NCBI RefSeq assembly: GCF_006088715.1
Contig: NZ_CP030771.1
Span: 9,484,001-9,548,000 of the forward strand
DNA length: 64,000 nt
Direction of reading: 5' to 3'
Source: Streptomyces sp. YIM 121038
Lineage (GTDB): Bacteria; Actinomycetota; Actinomycetes; Streptomycetales; Streptomycetaceae
Below, piece by piece: positions 52,691-61,678 of this stretch. Position numbers and translations under genes: made by a program. The notes below the pieces were generated by a model. The model was not told the DNA's origin. It searched no databases and saw only the letters and a list, made by a program, of their open reading frames with translations. The stretch's first letter is position 1, and each line of letters starts with the position of its first letter.

Positions 52691-52717
52691 ATGTGAGGCC
52701 CCGCGCCGATCTCACAT
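52691..52717. promoter_or_regulatory. Inverted repeat ATGTGAG-N13-CTCACAT in ECF41/AhpD intergenic region
   Basis: 7-bp arms at 52691-52697 and 52711-52717, between the divergent AhpD-like and sigma-factor genes. One arm read in either direction resembles the TGTCACA-like -35 that I recall for ECF41 promoters, but the match is partial. Confidence 0.5.
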
Positions 52718-52736
52718 TTCGGCGTGCTGTTTCGTC

Positions 52737-52785
52737 GTATGGGTGACCGCGGTGTATGGACGACCGCGGCGTATGGATGACCGCG
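52737..52785. repeat. Three 17-bp-spaced direct repeats upstream of sigma factor
   Basis: GTATGGGTGACCGCG, GTATGGACGACCGCG and GTATGGATGACCGCG begin at 52737, 52754 and 52771. They are iteron-like and lie 44-92 bp before the sigma-factor start, with a degenerate fourth copy following. Confidence 0.9.
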
Positions 52786-52828
52786 TCGACTGGATGACGG
52801 CGGAGACGGCCAGAGGAGCAGCGACACC

Positions 52829-53842
52829 ATGAGCACCCCGAGCAGTGAGGGCACCCCGAGCGGCGAGTGCATCCCGAGCAGCGAGAGCCTCGGGAGCAGC
52901 GACACCACGACGACCTCGTACGAGTCCCAGGACGACAGGCTCGACCCGGGCTTGAGCGCGATCATGAGTGAGCGGCGTCAGCTGATCAATGTCGCGTACC
53001 GGTTGCTCGGCTCCCTCGCCGACGCCGAGGACGTCGTACAGGAGACGTACGCCCGCTGGTACGCGATGTCCCGGCAGCAGCGGGACGAGATCGTGTCGCC
53101 CGGGGGCTGGCTGACGAGGGTCGCGAGCCGCGTCTGCCTCGATCTGCTCGGCTCGGCGCGGGCCCGGCGCGAGAGCTATGTGGGCCAGTGGCTTCCGGAG
53201 CCGGTGCCGGACCACAGGGAGTGGGCCGACGCGCGGTCAGGCGGCAGGGCGGCCGATCCGGCCGACCGGGTCACTCTCGACGAGTCGGTGAACATGGCGT
53301 TCCTCGTGGTCCTGGAGTCGATGACTCCGGCCGAGCGGGTGGCGTTCATCCTGCACGACGTCTTCCGCTACTCCTTCGCCGAGGTTTCCGAGATCGTCGG
53401 CAGGACACCGGCGGCGTGCCGCCAGCTGGCCTCGTCGGCCCGTCGCCGCATACGTGCCTCGGACGCGCCCGCGCCGACCCCGGCCGCACAACGCGCCGCG
53501 TTGGTCAGGAGCTTCAAGGAGGCGTGGGAGGCCAAGGACATCAGCGCCCTCATCGGGCTCCTCGACCCCGACGCCGTGGGCGTCGCCGACGGCGGAGGCC
53601 TGGTCAGCGCGGTGCCGCTCACCGTGGGGAGCGAGCACGTCGCGCATCAGCTCGTCATGATCATCAACCGGGTGCCGGACCTGACGATCCTGGAGCGGAC
53701 GGTCAACGGCGAGCCCGGCCTGGTGATCGAGCACGAAGGCGCTGTCGCCTCGGTAGTGGCGTTCGACTTCGCGGGCGACCGGATCAGGCGCTTCTGGTCG
53801 GTGCGCAACCCCGAGAAGCTCCGGCCCTGGACGACGGGCTGA
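52829..53842 (+). CDS. ECF41-group (SigJ-like) RNA polymerase sigma factor with C-terminal SnoaL-like domain
   Basis: 337 residues from the ATG at 52829. The first 40 residues are a low-complexity Ser/Thr/Gly region from 18-bp repeats (SSEGTPSGECIPSSES). Sigma-2 reads QLINVAYRLLGSLADAEDVVQETYARWY, the linker contains WLPEP, and sigma-4 reads SMTPAERVAFILHDVFRYSFAEVSEIVGRTPAACRQLASSARRRI. The C-terminal 125 residues are a SnoaL-like domain with DPDAVGVADGGG and the NPEKL box near the end, which together mark the ECF41 group. In that group the C-terminal domain, not an anti-sigma factor, controls activity. The divergent AhpD-like gene is the expected target. Confidence 0.95.
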   Translation: MSTPSSEGTPSGECIPSSESLGSSDTTTTSYESQDDRLDPGLSAIMSERRQLINVAYRLLGSLADAEDVVQETYARWYAMSRQQRDEIVSPGGWLTRVASRVCLDLLGSARARRESYVGQWLPEPVPDHREWADARSGGRAADPADRVTLDESVNMAFLVVLESMTPAERVAFILHDVFRYSFAEVSEIVGRTPAACRQLASSARRRIRASDAPAPTPAAQRAALVRSFKEAWEAKDISALIGLLDPDAVGVADGGGLVSAVPLTVGSEHVAHQLVMIINRVPDLTILERTVNGEPGLVIEHEGAVASVVAFDFAGDRIRRFWSVRNPEKLRPWTTG

Positions 53843-53862
53843 GGCGGGCGCCCGGCGGCGGC

Positions 53863-54798
53863 TCAGTGCTCGATCGAGTCGATCAGCTCCCGCGCCCCCT
53901 GCCGCAGCAGGGTCACGGCCACCGAGGTGCCGAGCGTCGCGGGGTCGAGGGGGCCCGCCCACTCGTGGGCGTTGAGGACCCGCTTGCCGTCGGGCGTGAA
54001 GACCCGTGCGCGCAGCGACAGATCGCCCCCCGCGTCGCAGCGGGCGTACCCGGCGATCGGCGAGTTGCAGTGCCCCTGGAGCACGTGCAGGAACATCCGC
54101 TCGGCCGTGGCCTCGCGCCAGGCGTCACGGTCCCCGAGCCCGCTCACCAGGTCGATGGTGGCGACGTCGTCCTCGCGGCACTGGAGTGCGAGGATCCCGG
54201 CGCCGATCGGCGGGCACATCGTCTCCACGGACAGCACCTCGGACGCCAGGTGCATCGAGTCGAGCCGCTCCAGGCCGGACACGGCGAGCATCAGGGCGTC
54301 GGCCTCGCCCGCCGCGAGCTTCTGCAGCCTGCGGCCCGCGTTGCCGCGCATCGGTACGCACGTCAGATGCGGGTGGGACGCGGCGAGCTGGGCGACGCGG
54401 CGCACCGACGACGTGCCGATGCGGCTGCCCTGCGGCAGCTGGTCGAGCGTGAGCCCGTCGGGGTGGATGAGCGCGTCGCGGATGTCGTCCCGCTTGAGGA
54501 ACGCGGCGAACGTCGTGCCCTGTGGCAGCGGCCGGTCCGCGGGCACGTCCTTCACGCAGTGCACGGCGAGGTCGGCCTCACCGGCGAGGAGTGCCGCGTC
54601 GACCTCCTTGGTGAACGCGCCCTTCCCGCCGAGCTGCGCCAGGTCGCCCATCCAGCGGTCCCCGGAGGTCGTCACGGGCAGGACCTCGGTGCGGACTCCG
54701 GGGTGCAGGGCGGCGAGTTCGGTGCGTACGCGCTCGACCTGGGCCAGGGCCATGGGGGAGGAGCGGGAGACGATGCGGATCAGCTCGGGAGCGGACAT
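53863..54798 (-). CDS. hemC: Hydroxymethylbilane synthase (porphobilinogen deaminase), stand-alone copy
   Basis: 311 residues from the ATG at 54798. Both halves of the enzyme are visible: [47 protein letters not shown] (catalytic Asp), [29 protein letters not shown], and Cys244 in [13 protein letters not shown], which carries the dipyrromethane cofactor. It polymerises four porphobilinogens. No other heme gene is adjacent. The sequence differs noticeably from what I recall of the housekeeping Streptomyces hemC, so this is likely a second copy, perhaps for a specialised tetrapyrrole or cobalamin need. That is unproven. Confidence 0.93.
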   Translation of the reverse strand: MSAPELIRIVSRSSPMALAQVERVRTELAALHPGVRTEVLPVTTSGDRWMGDLAQLGGKGAFTKEVDAALLAGEADLAVHCVKDVPADRPLPQGTTFAAFLKRDDIRDALIHPDGLTLDQLPQGSRIGTSSVRRVAQLAASHPHLTCVPMRGNAGRRLQKLAAGEADALMLAVSGLERLDSMHLASEVLSVETMCPPIGAGILALQCREDDVATIDLVSGLGDRDAWREATAERMFLHVLQGHCNSPIAGYARCDAGGDLSLRARVFTPDGKRVLNAHEWAGPLDPATLGTSVAVTLLRQGARELIDSIEH

Positions 54799-55191
54799 GA
54801 CGTACACGATAGGCCCTCGCGGTCACGCCCCCGGCACCGGCGCGTCATCTAACTGGGCTACGGCACCTGGCGATTGACGGACGTGAGCCGTCCGCTCTCG
54901 CGGCGCCGGGCCGCGGACCCGGCCGCTCCGGGAGCCGGGACCCCGCGCCGAAGAACCATCCAGGTGGCGGACAGGTCCGGGGGCCGTGGGGCCTCGGACC
55001 GCGGCAGCCCCAAGGGGGCCGGTGGCCCGGCCCCGTCGTCGTAAGGGAAGCCCCGCGGAGCCCCCCCGGCCGCTGTCGAGGAACGCCAGGACCTCTCCGC
55101 CCCGCGTGGTCTCTGTCCGGATCCCGTACACGGGCCCGCGTAGGGGATCCGCACAGGGACCGCGTACGCGGGCCCGCGCCGTCCGCCCCTC
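54799..55191. other. Intergenic region with paired palindromic repeats
   Basis: About 390 bp between the MFS stop and the hemC start on the same strand. CGTACACGGGCCCGCG at 55125-55140 and CGTACGCGGGCCCGCG at 55163-55178 are 38 bp apart, and each holds a GCGGGCCCGC-type palindrome. They may terminate the MFS transcript or bind a regulator. No gene is recognised. Confidence 0.55.
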
Positions 55192-56781
55192 TCACGTGGG
55201 CCGCGGGCCGCGCTCGTCGCCCTCGCCGCCGCACACGCCCGGCTCCAACGGCGGCGCCGACACCGCGACATTGGCCTTGCAGTGCGGTTCGTTGCCCGCC
55301 TCGGCGTGCCAGTCCGCGGGGCGCGGCCGGACGAAGGCCACCGCCGCGAGCGCCGCGAGGACGAACAGGCCCGCGCAGCCCCACGCCGCTTTGCCGAAGG
55401 CCGTGTCCAGCGCGTCGGGATCCGCGTACGCCGTGCCGCTCAGGCCCACGGCGAGCGGCAGGGCCGCGACCACGAGGAGTTGGGCGATGCGCGCGGCCGT
55501 GTTGTTGACGCCGCTGGCGAGCCCGGCCCGGGAGGCGTCCACCGAGGCGAGGACCGTCGCCGTCAGGGGTGCCACGAACACGCTCATGCCCACGCCGAGG
55601 ACGACGACCGCGGGCAGCACGTCGGTGGCGTACGAGGAGTGGGGGCCGATCCGCAGCATCAGCAGGACCCCGGCGGCCGCGACGAGCGGGCCCAGGGTGA
55701 GGGGCAGACGCGGTCCGACGCGGCGGGCCAGGTCGCCCGCCGACGCCGACAGGAGCAGCATCAGGACGGTGATGGGCAGCGTCGCCGTGCCCGCCCGCAA
55801 CGCGTCGTAGCCGAGCGTCGTCTGCAGTTGGACGGGCAGCAGGAACAGGATGCCGCCGATGGCGGCGTACAGGCACAGCGTCATGACGTTCGCCGCCGAG
55901 AACAGGCGGGAGCGGAACAGGCCGAGCGGCAGCATCGGGTCGCGGCGCCGGTGCTCGACGGCGAGGAAGGCGGCGCCCGCGAGCAGGCCGCCGATCCCCG
56001 GCAGGACGGCGGCGGCGACCGACGCGTCGCCGGACGCGCCGATCAGCGCGAAGCTCACGCCCGCCAGGAACAGCGCCGCGAGTACGGCGCCCGGCACGTC
56101 GAACCGCTGGGTGGCGGTGTGCTCGTCGCGGCTCTCCGGCACGTGCCGGGCCGCCAGGAGGACCACGGCGGCCAGCGGGATGTTGATGAGGAAGATCCAG
56201 CGCCAGCCCGGCCCGTCGATCAGCCAGCCGCCGAGGAAGGGCCCCACCGCCCCCGCGACGCCGCCGAGCCCCGACCAGGCACCCACCGCCTTGGCCTGGT
56301 CGCCGGGCCGGAACGAGGACCGCACCAGGGCCAGGGAGCCGGGAGTGAGCAGGGCGCCGCCCACGCCTTGCAGGGCGCGCGCGGCGATCAGCGTGCCCGC
56401 GTCCTGGGCGAGCCCGCACAGCGCGGAGGCCAGCGCGAACCACACCACGCCGATGACGAGCGTGCGCCGGCGCCCGATGCGGTCACCGAGCGCGCCGCCG
56501 AGGAGCAGCAGCGCGGACAGCGTCAGCATGTAGGCGTTGACCACCCACTGGAGGCCGGAGATCGACGCGTCCAGGTCGCGGCCGAGGGTCGGCAGGGCGA
56601 CGTTGACGACCGTGCCGTCCAGCATCGCCATCCCGGAGGCCAGCACCGCGCACGCGAGGACCCAGCGGCCGCGCGGCGAGGCCAGGGCCACACCGGCGTC
56701 GTCGTCCGCGGACGGCCCCCGGGGAGGTGGTCCCGCAGAGGGGCCGGGGGAGGCGGGCTCGGGGGCGGAGTCCGCTGTCAT
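55192..56781 (-). CDS. DHA2-family MFS drug efflux transporter
   Basis: 529 residues from the ATG at 56781 with GAAGGG upstream. It has fourteen membrane segments with the DHA2 signature VLASGMAMLDGTVVNVALPTLGRDL in helix 1, QWVVNAYMLTLSALLLLGGALGDRIGRRRTL (motif A) and ALQGVGGALLTPGSLAL. The hydrophilic tails at both ends are Pro/Ser/Gly-rich. It is a proton-driven drug or metabolite exporter. It is downstream of a second DHA2 pump. Confidence 0.94.
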   Translation of the reverse strand: MTADSAPEPASPGPSAGPPPRGPSADDDAGVALASPRGRWVLACAVLASGMAMLDGTVVNVALPTLGRDLDASISGLQWVVNAYMLTLSALLLLGGALGDRIGRRRTLVIGVVWFALASALCGLAQDAGTLIAARALQGVGGALLTPGSLALVRSSFRPGDQAKAVGAWSGLGGVAGAVGPFLGGWLIDGPGWRWIFLINIPLAAVVLLAARHVPESRDEHTATQRFDVPGAVLAALFLAGVSFALIGASGDASVAAAVLPGIGGLLAGAAFLAVEHRRRDPMLPLGLFRSRLFSAANVMTLCLYAAIGGILFLLPVQLQTTLGYDALRAGTATLPITVLMLLLSASAGDLARRVGPRLPLTLGPLVAAAGVLLMLRIGPHSSYATDVLPAVVVLGVGMSVFVAPLTATVLASVDASRAGLASGVNNTAARIAQLLVVAALPLAVGLSGTAYADPDALDTAFGKAAWGCAGLFVLAALAAVAFVRPRPADWHAEAGNEPHCKANVAVSAPPLEPGVCGGEGDERGPRPT

Positions 56782-56814
56782 CGCTCACCCTTCTCCCTGC
56801 TCATGCGGGCCCGC

Positions 56815-58401
56815 TCACATGTGGACCGCGCCTTCGCTCAGGTGCCCGCCCGCGGGACGGCCCCTGCGGTACAGGACGAACGTAACGACCAGTCCGATCG
56901 CGAAGAAGAGGGCCGACCACCAGTACGCGGTCTCGTAGCTGTGCATCTGCGCCTGGGCCTGCACGGCGGGCGTCGGCTTCCTGCCGGTCAGGTAATTGGT
57001 CGCGGCGCTGGTGGCGAGGGTGTTGAGCAGCGCGGTGCCGATGGAACCGCCCACCTGCTGGGTGGTGTTGACCATCGCGGAGGCCACGCCCGCGTCGTGC
57101 GCGGCGACGCCGGAGGTGGCCATGCTCATCGCCGGGGCGAAGATGAGCCCGAGGCCGAGGCCCATGACCAGGAGCGGCGGCAGCACGTGCGCCCCGTAGC
57201 CACTGGTCGTGTCGAGCGCCGTCAGCCAGACCATGCTCGCCGCCGAAAGGCCCATGCCGAGCGGCACGATGGGCTTGGCGCCGAACCGCGGCACGAAGAC
57301 GTTGGTCGTGAGGACGGACACCACGACCATCACCGCGACCATCGGCAGGAACGCGAGACCGGTCTTGATCGGGGTGTAGCCGAGGATCTGCTGCATGTAG
57401 TACGTGAGGAACAGGAACACGCCGAACATGCCCGCGCCGGAGATGAACATGGCGAGGAAGGAGGCGCCGCGGTCCCGGTCGAGCACCACCCGCAGCGGCA
57501 GCAGGGGATGCGCGGCCCGCGTCTGCCACCAGGCGAACGCGGCGACCAGTACGACACCGATGGCGAGGAAGCCCCACGTCATCCAGTCGCCCCAGGAGTG
57601 CGTCTCGGCGTTGGAGAAGCCGTACACGATGCAGAACAGGCCCGCGGAGACCAGCAGCGTGCCGGGCACGTCCAGCTTCGGCCGGTCCGGCGGCGCCCCC
57701 GGGTGCAGCAGCCGGGCGCCGCCGACGATGGCGACCGCGGCGAAGGCCAGGTTCACGTACAGGCACCAGCGCCAGTCCAGGTACTCCGTCAGGACGCCGC
57801 CGAGCAGCAGGCCCACCGCCGCGCCCGACCCGGCGACGGCGCCGTAGATGCCGAAGGCCTTGGCGCGTTCGCGCGGGTCCGTGAACGTGGTGGTGAGCAG
57901 CGAGAGCGCGGCGGGCGCGAGCAGCGCGCCGAACACGCCCTGCAGGGCGCGGGCGAGCACCAGCATGGTGAAGCTGGTCGCGGCGCCGCCGAGCGCGGAG
58001 GCGAGCGCGAACCCGGCGAGCCCCGCGATGAACACGGCCTTGCGGCCCACCAGGTCCGCGATGCGCCCGCCGAGCAGCAGCAGGCTGCCGAAGGCGAGGG
58101 CGTAGGCGGTGACGATCCACTGCCGGTTGCCGTCGGTGAAGCCCAGGTCGCGCTGGGCGGACGGCAGCGCGATGTTCACGATCGTCGCGTCCAGGACCAC
58201 CATGAGCTGCGCGATGGCGATGACCGCGAGGATCAGCCACCGGTGCTCGTGCTTGCCGCCCGTGTGGTACGCGGTGTGCGCCGGGGGCGGGACGGCCGAC
58301 TGGGGCGTCGGGTCCGCCGTATGGGCGATCGGTTCCGCCCCGTGGGGTATCGGGTCCGGGGTGTCCCGCGGCGCGGGCTCGGGGCCGGGCGTGTGGTCCA
58401 T
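56815..58401 (-). CDS. DHA2-family MFS drug efflux transporter
   Basis: 528 residues from the ATG at 58401 with GGAGG 4-5 nt upstream; the frame is open from 58443. A 50-residue Pro/His-rich cytoplasmic start (DPIPHGAEPIAHTADPTPQS) is followed by fourteen membrane segments: LMVVLDATIVNIALPSAQRDL, IVTAYALAFGSLLLLGGRIADLVGRK and ALQGVFGALLAPAALSLL. It is similar to but clearly different from the next pump, so they are not a recent duplication. No TetR-type regulator is adjacent. Confidence 0.94.
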   Translation of the reverse strand: MDHTPGPEPAPRDTPDPIPHGAEPIAHTADPTPQSAVPPPAHTAYHTGGKHEHRWLILAVIAIAQLMVVLDATIVNIALPSAQRDLGFTDGNRQWIVTAYALAFGSLLLLGGRIADLVGRKAVFIAGLAGFALASALGGAATSFTMLVLARALQGVFGALLAPAALSLLTTTFTDPRERAKAFGIYGAVAGSGAAVGLLLGGVLTEYLDWRWCLYVNLAFAAVAIVGGARLLHPGAPPDRPKLDVPGTLLVSAGLFCIVYGFSNAETHSWGDWMTWGFLAIGVVLVAAFAWWQTRAAHPLLPLRVVLDRDRGASFLAMFISGAGMFGVFLFLTYYMQQILGYTPIKTGLAFLPMVAVMVVVSVLTTNVFVPRFGAKPIVPLGMGLSAASMVWLTALDTTSGYGAHVLPPLLVMGLGLGLIFAPAMSMATSGVAAHDAGVASAMVNTTQQVGGSIGTALLNTLATSAATNYLTGRKPTPAVQAQAQMHSYETAYWWSALFFAIGLVVTFVLYRRGRPAGGHLSEGAVHM

Positions 58402-58548
58402 GGTGGCCTCCAGACCCCCCACCTCGAAAGACACCCCCGTCACACGCTAAGCGCCCCGCGCAGCCGCCGCGACCTGGGCGGGGAGGGGGCCGAGTGCGCC
58501 GGAGCGGCACGCCGGAGGCGGTGCGCGGGGGCGTCGGCGCGCAGGGAC

Positions 58549-58594
58549 GGCCGCCGGGGCCGGGGCGTGCCGCCACGCCCCGGCCCCGGCGGCC
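58549..58594 (-). terminator. Strong terminator after cation antiporter operon
   Basis: Perfect 21-bp stem, 58549-58569 with 58574-58594, and a 4-nt loop. It is immediately 3' of the antiporter gene and upstream of the DHA2 pump. Confidence 0.88.
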
Positions 58595-58611
58595 TTACGG
58601 TCGAGCGGCGC

Positions 58612-59892
58612 TCAGTCCACGTCGATGACCTCGGAGGCGCGCGGCTCGGCCACCGGGGCGCGCTCGTCGGGCCGTTCGGCGGGGGAGCGCTCCGCGGGGG
58701 CGCACTCCCGCTCCCGCACCTGGTCGTCCCGGCGCCGGGACAGGCCGCCCGCGAAGGCGGCGATGGGCTCCACGAAGCGAGCGGTGAGCGGCCCGGCCAC
58801 CACCAGGATCAGGACGTACGCCGTGGCCAGCGGGCCGAGTGACGGCTCGATGCCCGCGGAGACCGCGAGCCCGGCGATCACGATGGAGAACTCGCCGCGG
58901 GCCACGAGCGCGCCGCCCGCCCGCCAGCGCCCCTTGACGGAGATGCCGGCGCGCCGCGCGGCCCAGTACCCGGTGGCGATCTTCGTACAGGCGGTGACGA
59001 CGGCGAGCGCGAGGGCGGGAAGGAGCACCGGAGGGATGCTCGCCGGATCGGTGTGCAGGCCGAAGAAGACGAAGAACACGGCGGCGAACAGGTCGCGCAG
59101 CGGCGCGAGGAGGGTGTGCGCGCCCTCGGCGGCCTCGCCCGACAGCGCGATGCCGACGAGGAACGCGCCGACGGCGGCGGACACCTGCAACTGCTGGGCG
59201 ATGCCCGCGACGAGGATGGTCAGACCGAGGACGACCAGGAGCAGCTTCTCCGGGTCGTCGCTGGAGACGAACCGCGAGATGAGCCGGCCGTAGCGCACCG
59301 CGACGAAGAGCACGGCGCCCGCCGCGCCGAGGGCGATCGCGAGGGTGAGGCTGCCCGCGGCCCAGCCGACCCCGGCGAGCAGGGCCGTGATGATGGGCAG
59401 ATAGACGGCCATGGCGAGGTCTTCGAGGACCAGGATGCTCAGGATCACCGGGGTCTCCCGGTTGCCGAGCCGCCCCAGGTCGCCGAGCACCTTGGCGATG
59501 ACGCCGGAGGACGAGATCCAGGTGACTCCGGCGAGGACGACCGCGGCGACCGGACCCCACCCCATCAGGAGGGCGGCGGCCGCCCCCGGCACCGCGTTGA
59601 GCGCGCAGTCGACGATCCCGGCCGGGTACTGCGTCTTGAGATTGCTGACCAGATCACTGGCCGTGTACTCCAGGCCGAGCATGAGGAGCAGCAGGATGAC
59701 GCCGATCTCGGCGCCGATGGCGACGAACTCCTCGCTGGCGCCGAGCGGCAGCACGCCGCCGGTGCCGAACGCGAGCCCGGCGAGGAGGTACAGCGGGATG
59801 GGGGAGAACTGGAACCGCCCGGCGACCCGCCCGAGCAGGCCGAGCGCGAGGATGATGGCGCCGAACTCGATCAGTAGGACAGCAGAATGCAC
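58612..59892 (-). CDS. CPA2-family cation/proton antiporter (Kef-type)
   Basis: 426 residues from the ATG at 59892. About 12 membrane segments: LIEFGAIILALGLLGRVAGRF, LYLLAGLAFGTGGVLPL, GVILLLLMLGLEYTASDLVSNLK, VILSILVLEDLAMAVYLPIITALLAG (the conserved acidic and Asp motif), FFVFFGLHTDPASIPPVL. A 50-residue hydrophilic tail follows, rich in Glu, Arg and Pro. It exchanges K+ or Na+ for protons. It is 4 bp after the KhtT-like gene, which probably regulates it. Confidence 0.94.
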   Translation of the reverse strand: MHSAVLLIEFGAIILALGLLGRVAGRFQFSPIPLYLLAGLAFGTGGVLPLGASEEFVAIGAEIGVILLLLMLGLEYTASDLVSNLKTQYPAGIVDCALNAVPGAAAALLMGWGPVAAVVLAGVTWISSSGVIAKVLGDLGRLGNRETPVILSILVLEDLAMAVYLPIITALLAGVGWAAGSLTLAIALGAAGAVLFVAVRYGRLISRFVSSDDPEKLLLVVLGLTILVAGIAQQLQVSAAVGAFLVGIALSGEAAEGAHTLLAPLRDLFAAVFFVFFGLHTDPASIPPVLLPALALAVVTACTKIATGYWAARRAGISVKGRWRAGGALVARGEFSIVIAGLAVSAGIEPSLGPLATAYVLILVVAGPLTARFVEPIAAFAGGLSRRRDDQVRERECAPAERSPAERPDERAPVAEPRASEVIDVD

Positions 59893-59896
59893 GCGC

Positions 59897-60382
59897 TCAC
59901 TCCCTGCCGAGTATCGTCGCGGCGCTCTCCACGCCTTCGCGGGTGCCGATCACGATGAGCGTGTCCCCGCCCGCGAGCCGGAAGTCCGGCGCGGGCGACG
60001 GAATGGCCTCCGCCCGGCGCAGCACCGCCACGACCGACGTGCCGGTCTCGGTGCGCAGCCGGGTGTCGCCGAGCAGCCGCCCGTTCCAGTGCGAGCTGCC
60101 CGCGATCTCGACGCGCTCGGCGACCAGGCCGAGGTCGGTGGTGTGCAGCACCGTGGAGCACTGCGGCGCGGGCAGCAGCGCGTCACCGAGCGCCGCCGCC
60201 TCGCCCGAGGTGAGCCGGAGCGACAGCGCGCAGGCGTCCGGGTCGTCGGACCGGTAGGCGCTGAGCGTGCGCCCGCCGTCCCGGTGCGCCACGACGGACA
60301 GCCGTCGCTGCTCACGCGTGGCGAGGTCGTAGCGCGTTCCGATGCCGGGCAACGGGGTGCGGCTCAAACGTGAAGCGGACAC
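59897..60382 (-). CDS. Antiporter regulatory subunit (KhtT-like, TrkA-C domain)
   Basis: 161 residues from a GTG at 60382 with GGGAG upstream; the frame is open to 60487. The N-terminal half is LPGIGTRYDLATREQRRLSVVAHRDGGRTLSAYRSDDPDACALSLRLTSGEA. The C-terminal half is a TrkA-C/RCK-C domain (HWNGRLLGDTRLRTETGTSVVAVLRRAEAIPSPAPDFRLAGGDTLIVIGTREGVES). This is the layout of KhtT, the subunit that gates the KhtU antiporter. A regulatory ligand is likely, but which one is unknown. Confidence 0.92.
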   Translation of the reverse strand: MSASRLSRTPLPGIGTRYDLATREQRRLSVVAHRDGGRTLSAYRSDDPDACALSLRLTSGEAAALGDALLPAPQCSTVLHTTDLGLVAERVEIAGSSHWNGRLLGDTRLRTETGTSVVAVLRRAEAIPSPAPDFRLAGGDTLIVIGTREGVESAATILGRE

Positions 60383-60521
60383 AGCTCTCCCTTGGTGCTG
60401 GTGGGCGACTTCGTGTTCATGCCACCCTATCGGTCCGGATTTTGCCGATCCTTGGCCGGTACTTGGTGGTACGCGGAGGGAGGTCATGGGCGGGGTCGTG
60501 GCCGGTGCGGGCGCGGGTGCG

Positions 60522-60545
60522 GGGGCCCGCGCCGTCGCGGGCCCC
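60522..60545. terminator. Terminator after pentapeptide-like gene
   Basis: Perfect 10-bp stem (60522-60531 with 60536-60545) and a 4-nt loop, in a very G/C-rich stretch just 3' of the minus-strand gene that ends at 60563. Confidence 0.7.
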
Positions 60546-60562
60546 GCGCCCCCGCGGCGGGG

Positions 60563-61678
60563 CTAGGCGTCGGCGGACACCACGCTGTCGTGCGGCTCCG
60601 CCGCGACCACCAGCACGCCCCGCTCCCCGCCGACCGGCAGCGACGCCCGCCGGATCAGCGGCTCCCACTCCGAGGGCCACGCGGTGGCCGCGTCCCACTT
60701 GATGCCCTCCAGCTGTACGCCGTCCAGCCTGGCGTCCCGCAGGTCGGCTCCGACGAAGTCCGTGCTGGCCCGTTCCACGTCGCTGATCGCGCGGCAGAGG
60801 GTCACGGCCTGGTCATGGGCGTCGGCCAGGTCGTCCACGAGGTCCTGCGCCACGACGTCGGCGCCGAGGGGGTAGCCGGGCACGGCGGCGTGCTCGCCCG
60901 TCCTGTCGTGTTCGTCCGGCCCGTCCCGCTCCTCCGGCCAGTCCCGCTCCTCCGGCCCGTCCGGCTCGTCCGTGAGGCAGGGCGTGAGCTCCTCGTCGAG
61001 CAGCAGCCGTACGTCCCGTACCGCCCGGACGAGCTGTTCGGCTCCCGGTGCGAGGAAGTCCTCCACGGCTGCCAGGTAGCTCCTGCCGATCACGGGCGAG
61101 GCGCGGCGCCGGGGCGCGGGCGGGAGCCGCACCTGGGCGAGGCGCGCGGCCAGGCGGCGGACGGACTCGTGCGCCCCGGCGGGCGCCGTGTCCGCCTCCA
61201 GGAGCTGCGCGAGGCACCGCGCCTCGCGCAGCGCGGCCCGCAGGGAGTCCAGAAGGTCCACGGGGCCGAAGGAATGGGCGATCCGCAGCGCCTCCAGACG
61301 GTACTTGAGGCGCACCGCCGCCGGCCGCCGCAGCAGCGCGTTGTCGGCGGGCGCCTCGGGCCCCTGTGCCGCCCTCGGCTCCCCGGCGGCCGCGCTCTCC
61401 CGGTCGAGCCGCGTGGTGACGGCGAGTTCGGTCTGCCGGTACGTGGTGGCGAGCATCCGGTCCAGGGCCAGGTCGGGGTCGCGGAGCTCGGGCGGGCCGC
61501 CCTGCCCCATGATCCGGTCGTGCACGGCGATGCCGACACGGAGGTGCGCGGCGGCCAGCAGGGCGTCGAGCGCGCGGTCGGCCTCGCGCGTGCCCTCGTG
61601 GCCGGGGCCCTTCGGGAACGCCCGGCCGTGGCTCGTCGTGCCCGCGTCGCGGTTCGTCGTGCCCCCGTCGTGGCTCAT
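60563..61678 (-). CDS. Helical protein with pentapeptide-like C-terminus, coupled to ECF sigma factor
   Basis: 371 residues from the ATG at 61678, which overlaps the sigma-factor stop (ATGA). The first 290 residues are helical with several Arg/Glu-rich stretches; an acidic repeat (PDGPEERDWPEERDGPDEHDRTGEH) interrupts it. The C-terminal 80 residues contain FVGADLRDARLDGVQLEGIKWDAATAWP, a short pentapeptide-repeat-like ladder followed by a Trp-Pro ending that I associate with similar actinobacterial proteins. I do not recognise the helical part. Linkage with a sigma factor suggests a regulatory or sensing role. Confidence 0.7.
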   Translation of the reverse strand: MSHDGGTTNRDAGTTSHGRAFPKGPGHEGTREADRALDALLAAAHLRVGIAVHDRIMGQGGPPELRDPDLALDRMLATTYRQTELAVTTRLDRESAAAGEPRAAQGPEAPADNALLRRPAAVRLKYRLEALRIAHSFGPVDLLDSLRAALREARCLAQLLEADTAPAGAHESVRRLAARLAQVRLPPAPRRRASPVIGRSYLAAVEDFLAPGAEQLVRAVRDVRLLLDEELTPCLTDEPDGPEERDWPEERDGPDEHDRTGEHAAVPGYPLGADVVAQDLVDDLADAHDQAVTLCRAISDVERASTDFVGADLRDARLDGVQLEGIKWDAATAWPSEWEPLIRRASLPVGGERGVLVVAAEPHDSVVSADA

